64,000 nucleotides of DNA from Hymenoscyphus infarciens (GCA_001414345.1 LLCB01000148.1:62001-126000); one strand, 5' to 3'. Positions 42,718 to 54,422 are shown, numbered from the stretch's first letter. Notes: generated by a model from the letters alone, not told the origin. A program made the numbers and translations.

Positions 42718-45700
42718 AGAGTTATCAGGTCTTTTTAAGTTAGGGTTGTGGGTTGTAATTACGGACATGGGCATTGCGGGGGATGAGCATGGAGTTTTTT
42801 GGGCAAGCATTGGGAACTGTGAGATGGATAGTGATCATCATGATTAGGTCAAGGCGTTTGTTACATATGACCCAGATTCGAAATGATTATGAATTTTCTT
42901 TTTGGCAGATTTTTGGTGCTGGGGAGGTTTGTGATTTCTAGGTTGGCTAGGATAGAGAGGCAATTGCCGTATAGTTTCGTGAGTGGTTGGTACCCTCACA
43001 TACCCCTAAAAGCTAATCTCTCAAAAACCGAATTAAAGGCAGAAATAACATTCCTGTGAGAAGAAGGTGTTCGTGGCATATCATTGTTTTTTCAATGTTT
43101 TTTCAATACCTTTTGTTTTCCATAACTCGCATAAAGTGAGTTTGCAGCAAATCAACTACATTGTCACTCGGCTCGCTGTCTTGAGAATATTCTTGGTCAG
43201 TAGGATCGTCGTCGTTCTTTCAGCACAGCGAGGGTTCTTTCGTGCACCAGTACGAGCGTATTAGGTAAGCAACCAAGTGGGGTATTTTCCCCCGACCGTT
43301 GGAAAAAATATCGTGCTGATGGATTGAAGTCTTTGAAGGTTGAAGGATAGATGCGTACCCAGACCGCATTCACAGCTCATCGTTCTCGAGCAGATTATCG
43401 AGGGTGTTGATACCCAGGCAACCTGGAAGGTGTCGACTCAAATATGAGGCTCCTCGGATTTTGGTTGCTTGAATTTTTTCCCCTGCCTAGGTTGCTCCCA
43501 ATGGAGACTCTCTTTCGCACCTTCGGTCCGGCGACGGAATTACTCAAGTCGGAGTCCGCATCAGCGCAAGAGCGAAATAGAAAAGAGGTCCTTCCTTCTA
43601 GATGATACCTAATGGGTCTGCATAAATTGCAGCTTGGTGCGCGTTACCTGTACGGGATACTTTTTCTGCGGGGGGAGTTGAGCTGACATGCGTTGCTCGC
43701 TTTCCCGGCTGTGCGAGGCGTTCGTGATATGTGATAGCAAGCGGATAAAATGGTTACAGTGCAAGGAGGCTGTACAGTTCCACCTTTCTGGTTTCCCTAA
43801 CATCTTCCTGACTAGCCTCAATTGTGTTCAGAGAAACACAGGCAAGCAGAATGTATCCCCTCAGCATCACAACTAGCATCCTAACCCCACCGGTCCAATT
43901 AGCATCTACAGCAAAAGAAGTCTACCTCTCCATCAAAGAAAGACCTCCCTCCTTAAAGTAATTTCGGTGTACTTGAAACATCATTATAGTGTTTCGACGC
44001 ATTTAGAAAATACCTTGGTATGACGAAAGTCGGAAGATAGATGCGATATATTGCCTGTTCTTGGGGCGTGCAGGGAAATTTTAAAAGCAGTTGAGGGAGT
44101 CTTTTGAGGACAATATGTGCCCAGATGAGGTTCTCTAATAGGATGGATGGTATTGTGGTGAGGGGGGAGTTGGGGTGTGTGAAGGGGACGTTGGTTTTGG
44201 CTTTGGTGGGGACATTGTGAGTCTATCTTTCTTGGGTTTGAGGCGGGTGGTTTTGCTGGTTGAATACTTCGTGATGCGATTTCTGATACAGGAATGCGAG
44301 AATTGAACAGAAAGACTCGGGACACTGTTCTGAAGCTTGCTACAAAGGGGAAGAGAGAGTCCCGAATGAGTCCTATTCAACAATACTTGGACATGAGTGT
44401 TTTGAGAACGTTGAATGGAGAACTGCCGGAACAAACCTCAGTAAGCTGAGTAGTAGTCCTCATCCAAATTGCCTTTTTGTGGGAGTCTCAGTCATACCTT
44501 GTCCTGATACTAATTCCCAATCAAGGATTCCAATTCTAATGGTGAAACGAGTAGTAAAACCCTTACTCCTAAACCCCCCAACAACTCCAATGGAATATTA
44601 CCCCCTTCAAATGCCAGAAACCCATCACGTCGTACGATTCTTTCCAGTCCTGACTTGAGTCTTTCTCGGCCCAAGAGACGGAAAGTTATATCCACACGGA
44701 AGATGACTCACATCACCCAAGCACGAAGTTTCGGGATCAAATACAGTGAACAAGTCATCTTGGAATATTCGGTTACTGATCAAAGGCCTGTCAAAAGATG
44801 AGAACTCATTGAACACATTGGGTGTTGAAGGTATAGAATTAGACCCGTCGGGTTATCTCCACAAAGGGATACAGCTTTTACGCAGTCGAGGTGAGATATC
44901 CTTTTGTTTTTGAAGCCCTTTCTATGTTCTTTGATTGTTCATCAGGATTAATTCTTCTACTTAGGGTATCCTAAAATATGTATTTTCAACGGGAGGGGAG
45001 ACCAATAAGTCCGCTAGTCTCAATTGATAAAGAATCCCCATCCTAACTTTGGAAAATATCACGGACTATCACTATTCAACTTCTCAACAGTGTTGTTTTT
45101 GAGAGGGTTACGGGGATTCCTACACCCCCTTGTCCGATTTCTTAACAGGCTTGTGTCGACGCAAGACGTCCTTTTTTCCTTTTTATCGTACCATTTCGAC
45201 GGGCTCAATTGGCGGAAGTAGTTTCCTAGGTACACTAAAGACAGTTGGTGAGATGGATGGTGGAAAAGAGGTTTTTGAGAGTACAAGTATGCGGCTAGCT
45301 TGTTACCAAATGGCTATATCATCTGTGAAGAGAATTTGGTGGATTCCATGTGAGTACGAAGATTCTTGAAAACTTAGTCCCCTGTTTTTTTCTTCGGAGT
45401 TTCTGCAGAAATCTGGCGGAGTGTGGCGCGAAAATATTGCAAAGCTGGGTGCGCGCACCAGCAGACTTCCCTCTCCAAGAAAATGAACTTCAGGGTGGTG
45501 TGTTTGGAAATGCAGGGGGGTTATAGTCTGGCGGGGTCGTTCCTTCTCGCTTACGTCAAGCAATGGAAGAGGCTGGGGGAAGGTGAGACCCCTCGCATCG
45601 CGCTGATGGTCCAGGAGAATCGAGGCCAAGCGAGGGAAAGAACCACTCCAAATCAACCAGGAACTTAGCTACCTACCTATCGTTGTACCGGTGCCAGGCG

Positions 45701-46266
45701 CGACTGCCTCCCGGGACAGATGGTTGATAAAATGACCTCAACTCGACCTCGGGTCGACAAAGTCCGTTGGGACTCCAAGTGGAATCTTTGCCCCAAGACT
45801 GAGAACAGTAGGAAGGGCTTGGAAGTGAACAACATACCAAGATAAACATTGCTACTTACCACCGGTGACTTGGCGCTCCGAACCCTATGGATCAAAATTC
45901 ACGTCTTTTCATTTTTCTATTGCTTTCATAAAAATCCCTTGCTGCTTCGAGCAGCTCAGAAATCTCGCTTGATGCGTTCCTTCCAGGTCATTAGATTTTT
46001 TCAACTCTGGCTAACCAACTCCCTTTAGTCTTCAACCATGCAACCATGTCTTTTGACTTTGATGACGTCGGAAGAATCTGCAACTCGCTGTGCAGCCTGC
46101 CTAATGGAAACGACAAAGGTTATCAAGTTCTCCGCGCCAGTGGAAATGCCCCAACCTTCTCAGTGTTCAATTTGAGGTAAGGCGTGGTTTCCCCCATTTT
46201 TTACATTGCGGACTACTCTGGTTGTCGCAGGTCATTTTTGGTTTACGTCTGGAAGGGGGAGCGAAA
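42718..46266. other. Long intergenic region, mostly empty
   Basis: About 3.5 kb of ordinary composition. Besides the weak gene candidate at 43953-44222 I see only short open frames without good starts or motifs. A 44-codon open frame starting ATGTCTTTTGACTTTG at 46048 ends at a donor-like GAGGTAAGG at 46178, but splicing it to the next gene by the obvious acceptor (46210) gives the wrong frame. It may be an upstream leader exon. Confidence 0.45.
43953..44222 (-). CDS. Candidate last exon of a small unrecognised gene
   Basis: On the minus strand an acceptor-like GATAG at 44223-44227 opens a 90-codon frame ending TAA at 43953. The product looks protein-like: it has the run IPSILLENLIWAHIVLKRLP, then PCTPQEQAIYRIYLPTF. 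No start codon lies in this frame, so an upstream exon is required. A short exon ending at CTTACTGAG (near 44435) would fit the phase but needs a weak donor. Family unknown; low confidence. Confidence 0.3.
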   Translation of the reverse strand, partial: THNVPTKAKTNVPFTHPNSPLTTIPSILLENLIWAHIVLKRLPQLLLKFPCTPQEQAIYRIYLPTFVIPRYFLNASKHYNDVSSTPKLL

Positions 46267-47817
46267 ATGGAAGCCACTGCAGAAGAAATTTTATTCCCAA
46301 GAGATGATACCGTCGCCACTGATACCGCGACCGAACTCTCACCTCTCGAAGAAGCTGCAAAGAACGGTGATGTGTCAACTGTTGTAAATCTCATCAACAA
46401 CGGGTTCTTATCCTATATCGCTCACAAAGTTTTGAGGGGTGGTGGAGAAGTACTCGTTACCACCCTTGTCAACAACTGTCTTGGAAAGAAATCAGCCCTC
46501 CACTATGCAGCAGAAAATGGACACGCGGCTGTCGTCGACATCCTCCTCGAAGTTGGATTTGAAGCGGACGCCAAAATCGAACCTCTCAGCACCGATTATC
46601 ACTGGGGCCAACTTCCAAAATCAAAACTTGAGCGTGACCGGGCAGTTCATCTCGCAGCTAGAATGGGGCACATCGATGTTTTGCGTAGCTTGCGTGCTCA
46701 TGGGGCGATATTCAATGTCCCAGGTGAGAGAAAAGATAGGTTTTTGGGTGGCTATCATCCTATCCACGAAGCTTGTTCCAAGGGTCATGATGAGGTGGTT
46801 TTATATCTCCTCCAATGCGATGGTTCTGTAATCAATGTCTTGACAGGAGTTGGCTTTCCCGTGGCCGGAGTTCCCGTTGCTGGAGTTGACTTTTCCGACC
46901 GACAATTGACACCTCTGATGGTTGCAGCCAAAGAAGGAAACCTCAGCACAGTCAACCTACTTATCCACTTAGGAGACCCCTTCGGTGTTTCGGGACTTTT
47001 CCCTAGTGATGGATCTTGTTTCTTATACACCAGCACAGCTCTCCATCAAGCAGCAAAATATGGCCATGTGCCAATCGTGGCTCTACTCATAGAACACGGC
47101 ATGGATCTCAACGCACCACCAGAACACCGCGAAGAAACTGTCCTAGATGCAGCAATAACGGGTGGATCCACTCAAACAGTCCAATTTCTTATCGAAAGAG
47201 GCGTAGATGTCAACCTCCCAAACCGAGATGGCAAGACAGCTCTACATAGTGCCGTCGAGCACGGACATGTACAAATCACTCGTCTTCTATTGAAAAATGG
47301 AGCTGATCCCAACGTCGCCGTGGATGGCATAACGCCTTTCTGGGTGGCTGCAAAGACTGGAAACTGCAAGATTGGGAAAACATTACTGGATAAAAGTGTC
47401 CATTTGAATATTCCTAATTGTCCGTTATCAATTGTTGAGACTGCAGTTGGTTGGAGACGTTGGGAGTTTCTTGAAATGTTTCTCGAACGCAGACCAGCGA
47501 TGCATGTCCCTCAAACACTCAACTCAGCACTTCGCCTGATTCTTGGAGAAGGCGATGGTATTCTGGGCGAAATGGTAGCTGGAAGTATTGAGTGTGTCAG
47601 GATACTGCTACGACATGGCGCCACCGTCGAGAAATTTGAGAATGTATTGGGGGCGGCTGTGGGAGCTAAAGAATTGGATTTGGTCGAAATCCTTTTTGAA
47701 TACGGTCGTTCAAACGGTCTCTCTCTGCGATCCGCTCACGCGATTCTTTTCAACCAGGGGGCCGAAAATTCAACTGCGGAAACACGAAAGCAAAAAAGGG
47801 ATACGAGTGCTGTTTGA
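46267..47817 (+). CDS. Ankyrin-repeat protein
   Basis: Single exon of 516 residues, with the start chosen at ATG 46267 (context GCGAAAATGG). The frame is open a little further upstream without an ATG. Roughly nine to eleven ankyrin units fill most of the protein, for example SALHYAAENGHAAVVDILLE, AVHLAARMGHIDVLRSLRAH, TALHQAAKYGHVPIVALLIE and TALHSAVEHGHVQITRLLLK. Units near the C-terminus are divergent. No other domain, signal peptide or membrane segment is seen. The role is protein binding; the partner is unknown. Such stand-alone ankyrin proteins are common and fast-evolving in filamentous fungi. An upstream leader exon at 46048-46177 is possible. Confidence 0.85.
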   Translation: MEATAEEILFPRDDTVATDTATELSPLEEAAKNGDVSTVVNLINNGFLSYIAHKVLRGGGEVLVTTLVNNCLGKKSALHYAAENGHAAVVDILLEVGFEADAKIEPLSTDYHWGQLPKSKLERDRAVHLAARMGHIDVLRSLRAHGAIFNVPGERKDRFLGGYHPIHEACSKGHDEVVLYLLQCDGSVINVLTGVGFPVAGVPVAGVDFSDRQLTPLMVAAKEGNLSTVNLLIHLGDPFGVSGLFPSDGSCFLYTSTALHQAAKYGHVPIVALLIEHGMDLNAPPEHREETVLDAAITGGSTQTVQFLIERGVDVNLPNRDGKTALHSAVEHGHVQITRLLLKNGADPNVAVDGITPFWVAAKTGNCKIGKTLLDKSVHLNIPNCPLSIVETAVGWRRWEFLEMFLERRPAMHVPQTLNSALRLILGEGDGILGEMVAGSIECVRILLRHGATVEKFENVLGAAVGAKELDLVEILFEYGRSNGLSLRSAHAILFNQGAENSTAETRKQKRDTSAV

Positions 47818-49302
47818 CTTTTGACAAAGGATCGTTTTGAGATTCTGTGTTTATTCGAGGGTATTTTATCATAAGAAGAGGACCAAGAGACAGTGTGTTA
47901 TTTGTTGGTTTCGTCGCAGAACAATGCTAGTCATACACGCATGGATATGTATTTGGAGAAGAGACATTGGGGCTCGTTCGAAGCAGGATGAACGGGGCAT
48001 AGGAGGGACTTTTGACAGAGGAGAGATATCATCATCGAAGCTTCAGGTTAGGTTTTGCAGGGTTGCCCCAATGGATCCTCCAATAGAATAATTTCTCGAT
48101 GGAAACAGCTCTCAAAATGCCGGAATACTACCGTTCTTTCTCATGTCCAAGAGCTTCTTGACTCTCTTGAGAACCATGAGACCACCTGAGCCAATATTGG
48201 CAAGTTTACAATAGAAGCTTATGAGACTTGTGCACAAAGTATTACGATTGCCCCTGTAATCTGAGATTTGGGCCTCTGTGTACATACATACTGTTCGTCC
48301 ATGTGTCATTGAGGAACATTTGTAACTTTCGTTCGTTTTAAAGTCCTTAGCAATTCGACTCAAACGATAGAGATTTCTATGGAGAAACATGTAGTTTTCA
48401 GTCAATTTCGATAGAGCGATTGAGACTAAGCGTGTGCGATAAAGGTGCCTAGCTCGCCTAAGTTGAGCTTCCCACCGGCCGGTAGCAAGAATTGCGATGT
48501 GCAACAAAAGTCTTGTCCTAGCCAATACACGTGATGATACTTTACCCCAATGAATACAAATACAAGTCGTTTTTTTTAACTGCAAAGACATCCAAAGCCT
48601 GAATACCACCCTCCTCTCATATTCGATCGAACCGACGGAGGGTCGGCTTTATGGGAGTTTTCCATGCATGAAGGCATCTCTGAGGGCTGGAAAGGTAAAT
48701 TACTAGGCACCTTCCCGACCTTTGAGTCCTGGGAATTTCCCGCAAACCTCAATTATGGAGTCTATGGTTGCAGGGTCATGTGGATATGATCAAATGAACT
48801 CAGGGATACTTGCTTGCCGGTATGACTGGGATTGTGCGGGAATAACTGAGATGACGCGAGAAAGTTTTGACACTCTATCAATGTTGTTCCTGGTTCTTCT
48901 CGGTACTTGAGATTTGAAAAAAAGATAAAAGGTAGATATAGATTGCCTCTCCTTGGGAATAGTGGCAGTCATACTAGTACGTAAGATTATGAAGAAAGAA
49001 AATTATTTCCGAAGAATATTAAAGAATACCACGCAAAGTCCCCATCATCCCTTCTACTTAGTCCCAGGCGTAACAGTCCATAACGGGGCCTCCTAAATAA
49101 ACCCTGCTTTGCTGGGTCCCGCTATGGACTGATTCGCCTGGGACGAAGTAGAAACCCACACCTTAAGCTCATCGATCTCCCCCTACGCATTCAAGCCCTT
49201 CATTCCAAACACCCCACTTCTAAAGATTGCCCCCTAAAAGCCTCTATCAAGTGCCTCGTATTCTCTACCAACATCTCCTACCCTCCATTCTCATTCATCA
49301 CC
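47818..49302. other. Intergenic region
   Basis: Holds the facing 3' ends of the ankyrin gene (plus) and the oxidase gene (minus). A minus open frame at 48112-48609 (165 codons, no ATG start, no recognisable motif) is probably chance. A foldback element lies at 49052-49153. Confidence 0.5.
49052..49153. repeat. 102-bp foldback (near-perfect hairpin) element
   Basis: TTCTACTTAGTCCCAGGCG at the left and its reverse complement with one change at the right (CGCCTGGGACGAAGTAGAA), continuing inward through CAGTCCATA.CGGG. Arms are about 38 bp with 4-5 mismatches around a 25-base centre. It starts about 150 bp downstream of the oxidase stop codon. It may be a MITE, or act as a transcript-end hairpin for the converging genes. 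Confidence 0.75.
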
Positions 49303-51249
49303 TCACCACCACCCCTTCTTCCCCATCTCCTTTCCCCTCTGAAAATTCCCAGCCTTCGCTGAATCTCCCTCTCCCGTAAATAATTTAAATCCCCCAGGAA
49401 CACCTCCCTGAAAGACCCCCACAGGATCATACTTCCTACTAACACATCTCAACCTCTCCAAACTTTCCTCACCATACCCGGCCAGAGGATCCTGCCAATC
49501 CCCCGCGTAATTCAAATATTTATATTCATTGAAAGCTCCCGCCTCCTTCGTCAAAGCCTCCACATCATCGAAGAATTTCTTCTGTGAGGAATTAACCAAC
49601 TCGTCATCTTCCCCACTCGTCCAAGACACCGAAGTCTGGAGGAGAACAAGGAGGTGAGCATCCGCGGGAAGGTTGAAAGAATTGGTATTGTTTGGTTGCG
49701 TAAAGGGAAGTCGCTGGAGGGTTAGCGAGTATACCACCCCTTCAACCCCCGTCAGAGGAGCGACGGTTGTGTTCCAAAGGGCGTGAATAGAACGAAGTAA
49801 AGGGAGCGTGGGTGTAAGGACTGTGTTCGTGTAGAGCGCTCTGTAAGGGGTTGTCAGTTCCTCTTCCCTCTCAAAATAATAACCCACTGTCTCGAATATT
49901 TAGAGAGGAACTTACCTTGCATCAACAGGCTGGTTCCCCGCCATCTCCTCCACAAACTCACCCAAGCTTCCCACCCGTTCCGTATTGACCAACTTCGGCT
50001 CGATAGCCAGAAACTCTTCAAAAACAGGCGGATTCAGAACCGGATCCGAGTACTCTAAGTTATTCACCACCACAAACCCAACACTTTTCGTCCACGCATA
50101 ACTATTCAAAAGACTATTGAAGACGTTAGTTTTGCCCAGTTCCTGGCTCTGTCCTCTCCTTCCCCCTCTTAATTCCGGAAAACTCGGAAATTACTTACGC
50201 AGCTTTAGGATCAAACGTCTCCTCCTTCATGAAATTGTCAAAAGCTGCCAATTGTTTATCCACCGTCCCATTTTGAACGAGGTTGTAAATAGAACCACCA
50301 AACATCTGTCCCTGAGGAAAAGTCTTGAGCGTGAAATGCGTAACAACCCCGAAGTTATTAGAGCCTCCCTGTAAAGCAGAGAAGAGGTCGGGATGGGAGG
50401 TGGAAGTGACGTTTAGGATTTGACCGGATGCGAGGACGATTGTGTAGGCGAGGATTTGGTCGCAGGCCCAGCCGTGGGTGGCGGAGAAGAATGAGATACC
50501 ACCTTTGGCAAATGTCAGCATCCTATCGCTCGAATTGAAAATTGAAAACGCGACAGGGAGAGAGAAGAAGAAAAGACGAGAAGAAAAAGGGAGAACAAAC
50601 CACCCGTCAATAACCCCCCAACCCCAATCCCCCTCACGCGTCCCCCCAGTACACTAACACCCAAAGGATCCAGCTTCGCATAGACTTTATCCCAAGTATT
50701 CCCTGTTCCTACTCTCACAACACTTAAATCTCTCTCAGTCCCAGTCCCATTCCCAGTCCCATTCCCATTGCCCTCATCCGGGAAAACAATCCCATTAATT
50801 CCCCTCAAGTCAAAAGTAACACCCCCCTCCAGATTCGCCGCCCCATCAACTGTACTATGCCCCCCGGATCTAATAGCAAAAAGTCCTTTCTTCGCCCATT
50901 TCACAGGATCCTGTGTGTAGATGGAGGATAAAGCTTTAAGGACGATAGAGACTTCGATGGTGGAGGTTGGGGAGACGATACAGGCGGGGTGGATTTGTTG
51001 TTCTGTTTGCCAGAAATATGAGGATAGGGAGGATTGGTAGGGTGATGGTGTGGTAGAATTGGTTGAGTTTGTGGAATTGGTTGAGTTGAAGGTGGTGGTG
51101 TTGGTGGAGGGGTAAAAGACCTTGTCTGGGAGGAGGTATGAGAGTGTTGAGCATGGGGAGGATACTGAAACATAATCTCGGGCTGCAAATGTTCGGTCGA
51201 TTGTGAAACCAAGAAGGATGCAGCAGAGACTGGATTTTGAGGTATACAT
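49303..51249 (-). CDS. Secreted FAD-linked oxidase, berberine bridge enzyme (BBE) type
   Basis: Four exons: 51249-50601, 50502-50199, 50113-49916 and 49840-49303, giving 562 residues. Introns are 98, 85 and 75 nt. The first intron ends at CCAAAG after a good branch site (GCTGAC), restoring GGLLTGGGISFFSATHGW. A signal peptide covers about residues 1-22 (CCILLGFTIDRTFAA). An Asn-Ser-Thr repeat near residues 55-66 is rich in N-glycosylation sequons. The FAD-binding motif RSGGHS (127-132) supplies His131 for covalent flavin. The usual second-attachment cysteine region reads GGRVRGIGVGG, so only one covalent link is expected. The C-terminal BBE motif NYAGDWQDP begins near 494. Such enzymes oxidise sugars, alcohols or secondary metabolites; the substrate is unknown. 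Confidence 0.9.
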
Positions 51250-51470
51250 AATGAGGGTAAGTGATAGCACCACCAAACGGCCTGTCCCAAAAGAAAGAGC
51301 GTAAGTGAGTGTGAGATGAAAGGAAACAGCTACCGATACCAAAAACTCCGAAAAGACACGGGAGATTCTTCTATTTTGTACTAATGAACCCATCTATGCC
51401 AAGGCATCCTCGCCAAACTCAAGAGCTCAATAAGAAAGGTAAACTTCACCAAGGATCCCTAATAGGGATA

Positions 51471-51724
51471 TGATACTCTCTACGGGGACAAAGGGATCGT
51501 CGGATTTATGTGCCGCCTAGTTCCTACGGCTGTAAGACGTCTCTAGCTCTAAAGAAAAATCGCAAATATATACAGAAAATCTAAAGAGGTCTATCAGCTT
51601 CTAAATTATCACTAGATCGAAGCATCTAAATTTTTTGGTTGTGGTTGTGGTTTTATCAAGTTTTTGCAACGGTATCTCATGTACTAAAATCCGACGATCC
51701 ATCTGTCCCCGTAGACATACTCCA
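51471..51724. mobile_element. MITE-like element with about 40-bp inverted termini, flanked by TA
   Basis: The left arm contains CTCTACGGGGACAAAGGGAT CGTCGGATTTATGT, and the right arm reverse complement contains GTCTACGGGGACAGATGGAT CGTCGGATTTTAGT. Both ends are flanked by TA (51469-51470 and 51725-51726), as in Tc1/mariner-type insertion. There is no coding capacity in 254 bp, and the centre is AT-rich. Confidence 0.7.
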
Positions 51725-51951
51725 TAAACTAAATTTAAGCGCACGGCCCGTGTGCCATACAGAATGTCTGTGCACTATACATTTAGTTCCGGGGCAAGGA
51801 GTGTACAAAACTCAAGTTGGCATGGCATGTAAAGGTTACCCCGCTGGCGATAAACAACGAACGTGGCAGGAATTCACGACCTCCTGTCTAAATGAAGTGA
51901 GGAACGTAAGGTATCCATCCATACCTGCAAAAGGCAGATTGGGATAATCTA

Positions 51952-52116
51952 CAGACTGTTCTTGCAATTCACCTTATAAAAGAGCACTGTTTTTACGCTA
52001 ATCCAAACTCACTTGAAACCATCATTTTGGTAACAAAACTTTATGAAAACTGTAAAAAAAAACCCCTATAACCTTAAACAGGGGTAATTTTTACGGTGAA
52101 TTGTCCGATTAGTCTG
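51952..52116. mobile_element. MITE-like element, 165 bp, TA-flanked, termini CAGACT
   Basis: Left end CAGACTGTTCTTGCAATTCA; the right end in reverse complement is CAGACTAATCGGACAATTCA. Both are flanked by TA (51950-51951 and 52117-52118). The interior contains CCCCTATAACCTTAAACAGGGG, itself an inverted repeat. It resembles the element at 56264-56419. Confidence 0.7.
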
Positions 52117-52610
52117 TATGTTTGCGCGCCCCACCTAAAACATCCTAGGTACTTCACTTTAGAGCTCGTCAGAAGCTGCCAAACCGGGTCATCTCCCTAA
52201 TCTTCAACCCTCGATTCTCAACAAGCCCCCAAGTCCTGGAAATATTCGGCCCCGAGTTATCCAGACCTGTACACACAATACTTGCAGTGCGGGAACTCCG
52301 GAAATGAGAAAAAAGGTAAAATGCAAAAAGGTAAAATGCAGAAAGGTAAAGAAGATTCGTCCTTGGCGATCTCAGAACAAGGAAACAGCAAATACTCAAT
52401 GTAAAGCAGACCCGTCGCAAAAGACTCCAATTGGGAGGCCGTCAAACATGTCATGTTCATTACCCCGCTCCTTATGTACCCGAACCACGGACAGTATGTC
52501 AACCCCTATGTATGCTACAACGAAAAAGTAATTAGCCTTTGTACAACCCAATACAGCCCATCCATCATCACCCTTATCCATCGTACAATCATTAACCCGA
52601 GCAATCGTCA

Positions 52611-54422
52611 TCATGCCCTCTCCTCAAAACTCTTACGCTCAATCCATCGGAAGAGCGATCGTAGTCTTTCCCCACTAGCTTTCATCAACGCCTTATCCGC
52701 CTCCTCCCTCTTCCTAATTTTCGCAGACTTCTTTTTATTTTTCCTCTCCCCCTCCTTGACCTTATTTTCTCTAGCTTTGATCCCTCTCTCGATAGCATCA
52801 TCCAGCGTAGGCGTATGAAAACAATCACAAGCCTTCAAATAAATCCGAAAAAGATTCTCTATCAGAATCGAGAGTTTAGCATTATCCTCCGTCGAAGTCG
52901 TGATTGCTGGAAAGGGGAGATAGCATTTCTCGAGTATCTCCTGGGAAATTTCATCTCGGGTTCGTTTCGAGATTGTGAAAGGGCGGGGTGCGTCGTTGGG
53001 GAGGACGCGGAGGAGGAGGAGTTGGATGAGGGAGACTTGGGCGACTATTGGTAGGAGGGAGGTTCGGGAGGGGGAGAGGAAGAGGGCAAATGCGGGGACG
53101 GGGATGGGTTTCATAGATTCGTAGATTGAGTCGTAGAGGTTTCGCGTGTCGACGAATTCTTCTTCGACGTGTGCTGAGGCCCGGGAAAGCTGGATTTGTT
53201 AGTTTGCAATATTTTGACACCGGGTGGGAGTGGCTCACCAGTGCCATTATACGTTGTCGTAAAGCAATGGAGTCTGTTCCTCCCAAATGCAGGTCGACCT
53301 CAGGTTCTTCTTCCTCGTCCTCACTCGGTGTTGATTTTGGGCTTTGGAAATCGGTTTCCCCCATTTCGCTATCGTAGTCCCCAAACTTCCCCTCCGGCAC
53401 GCTATCAGCTCGTTTTCTCTTCTGACCCTTTTCATGCTTCGGAATCTTCGTCTCATTCGGATACACCTCAGGAAACTCCTTCAAACTAGCCGGGCCTCCA
53501 TCCGCAAATATCGATCTAGTAACCCTCTTCAACGCAGTCGACCTCCCTCTGATATGCGCCAAATATTCAACCAGCAGTGATTTCCGTAGCATCCGGTATT
53601 CAGGTTCTTTCGTCCCTTCCAACTCGTGTTTTTCCATATCTATTCGTTCCCTCTCTTTATAATCCTCATCTAAAACGTCAAACATAAACTCCAACCAGAC
53701 TTTCCAGTATTGCCATCGTTTCGGGTATTTGACGCTGCAGTTGAATGCCCATGCTACTATATGCCAGAAATCCTTTGCGCATCGCCGTAGCCTTCCTCCA
53801 TTTGCGATTACACCTTGCATACGGTCTGGCCTGTCTTCTTCTGATCCACTGCTATCTGGTTCAGCGGCGTATCGACCACGACCCCGCGTGGACCTAAGAA
53901 CTGCTGGTTCGGAAAGAGAGAATGCCTCCCCTAGATTCGCGTTCAATGGGCCAAGTATAGAGAGGATATTTCGCAGAAGGGTGATCGCCCGCGCAGGTAG
54001 ATCAGCGTTTTCATTTGGAAGTAAATGCGTCGTCCACCGAGGATGCACGAGGAGTGCGCTGACGAGTTCGATATGAAAGGGAATGGGAGTAATGGCGGGT
54101 TGATGAAGACAATCTGGATGCGATGCGCCGGCGGTAACAAGGTCACTGAGGAGACTCAGGGCGCTGTGATCTATTGATGTGTAAGTACCTATATGAAGTG
54201 ACGAGACAAGGCTGCTGCTGCACTGCATGCGCACGTACACAGGGACTCATCGAAAAAGATATGGCAATGCTGCTGGATTTCGGTCGCGGGCCGTTTGGAA
54301 GGACGGAACCTCTTCTCCTTCACATTGACGTCTGTCATTTCATGGTCAAGGTTACTGGTGGGCGATTGTTTGGCTGAGTAGAAGCTGCCCGGGGAGGAGG
54401 CTGCGGGTGAGGACGAGGACAT
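52611..54422 (-). CDS. Conserved-looking nuclear-type protein of unknown family (570 residues)
   Basis: Three exons: 54422-54239, 54188-53239 and 53189-52611, with introns of 50 and 49 nt (donors GTACGT and GTGAGC). They give 570 residues. The N-terminus is Ser/Pro-rich (MSSSSPAASSPGSFYSAKQS). A helical central part (residues about 80-270) contains AKDFWHIVAWAFNCSVKYPK RWQYWKVWLEFMFDVLDEDY. A basic stretch follows (KHEKGQKRKRADS), then a very acidic one (PSEDEEEEPEVDLHL). The C-terminal region has a hydrophobic LLPIVAQVSLIQLLLLRVL helix and a Lys-rich end (KEGERKNKKKSAKIRKREEA). There is no signal peptide. Multiple basic clusters suggest nuclear location. I do not recognise a family. Confidence 0.8.

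Larger units (their letters stand above)
51250..52610. other. Intergenic region hosting two MITE-like elements
   Basis: Promoter side of the oxidase gene and 3' side of the next minus-strand gene. Apart from the two inverted-repeat elements (51471-51724, 51952-52116) there is a small tandem repeat of GGTAAAATGCAAAAA-like units at 52314-52345. Short open frames here are not convincing. Confidence 0.5.

Noticed and set aside
48112..48609. 165-codon minus-strand open frame
   Set aside because: No ATG at its beginning, no recognisable motif, and an amino-acid make-up not distinct from chance; left out as a gene.
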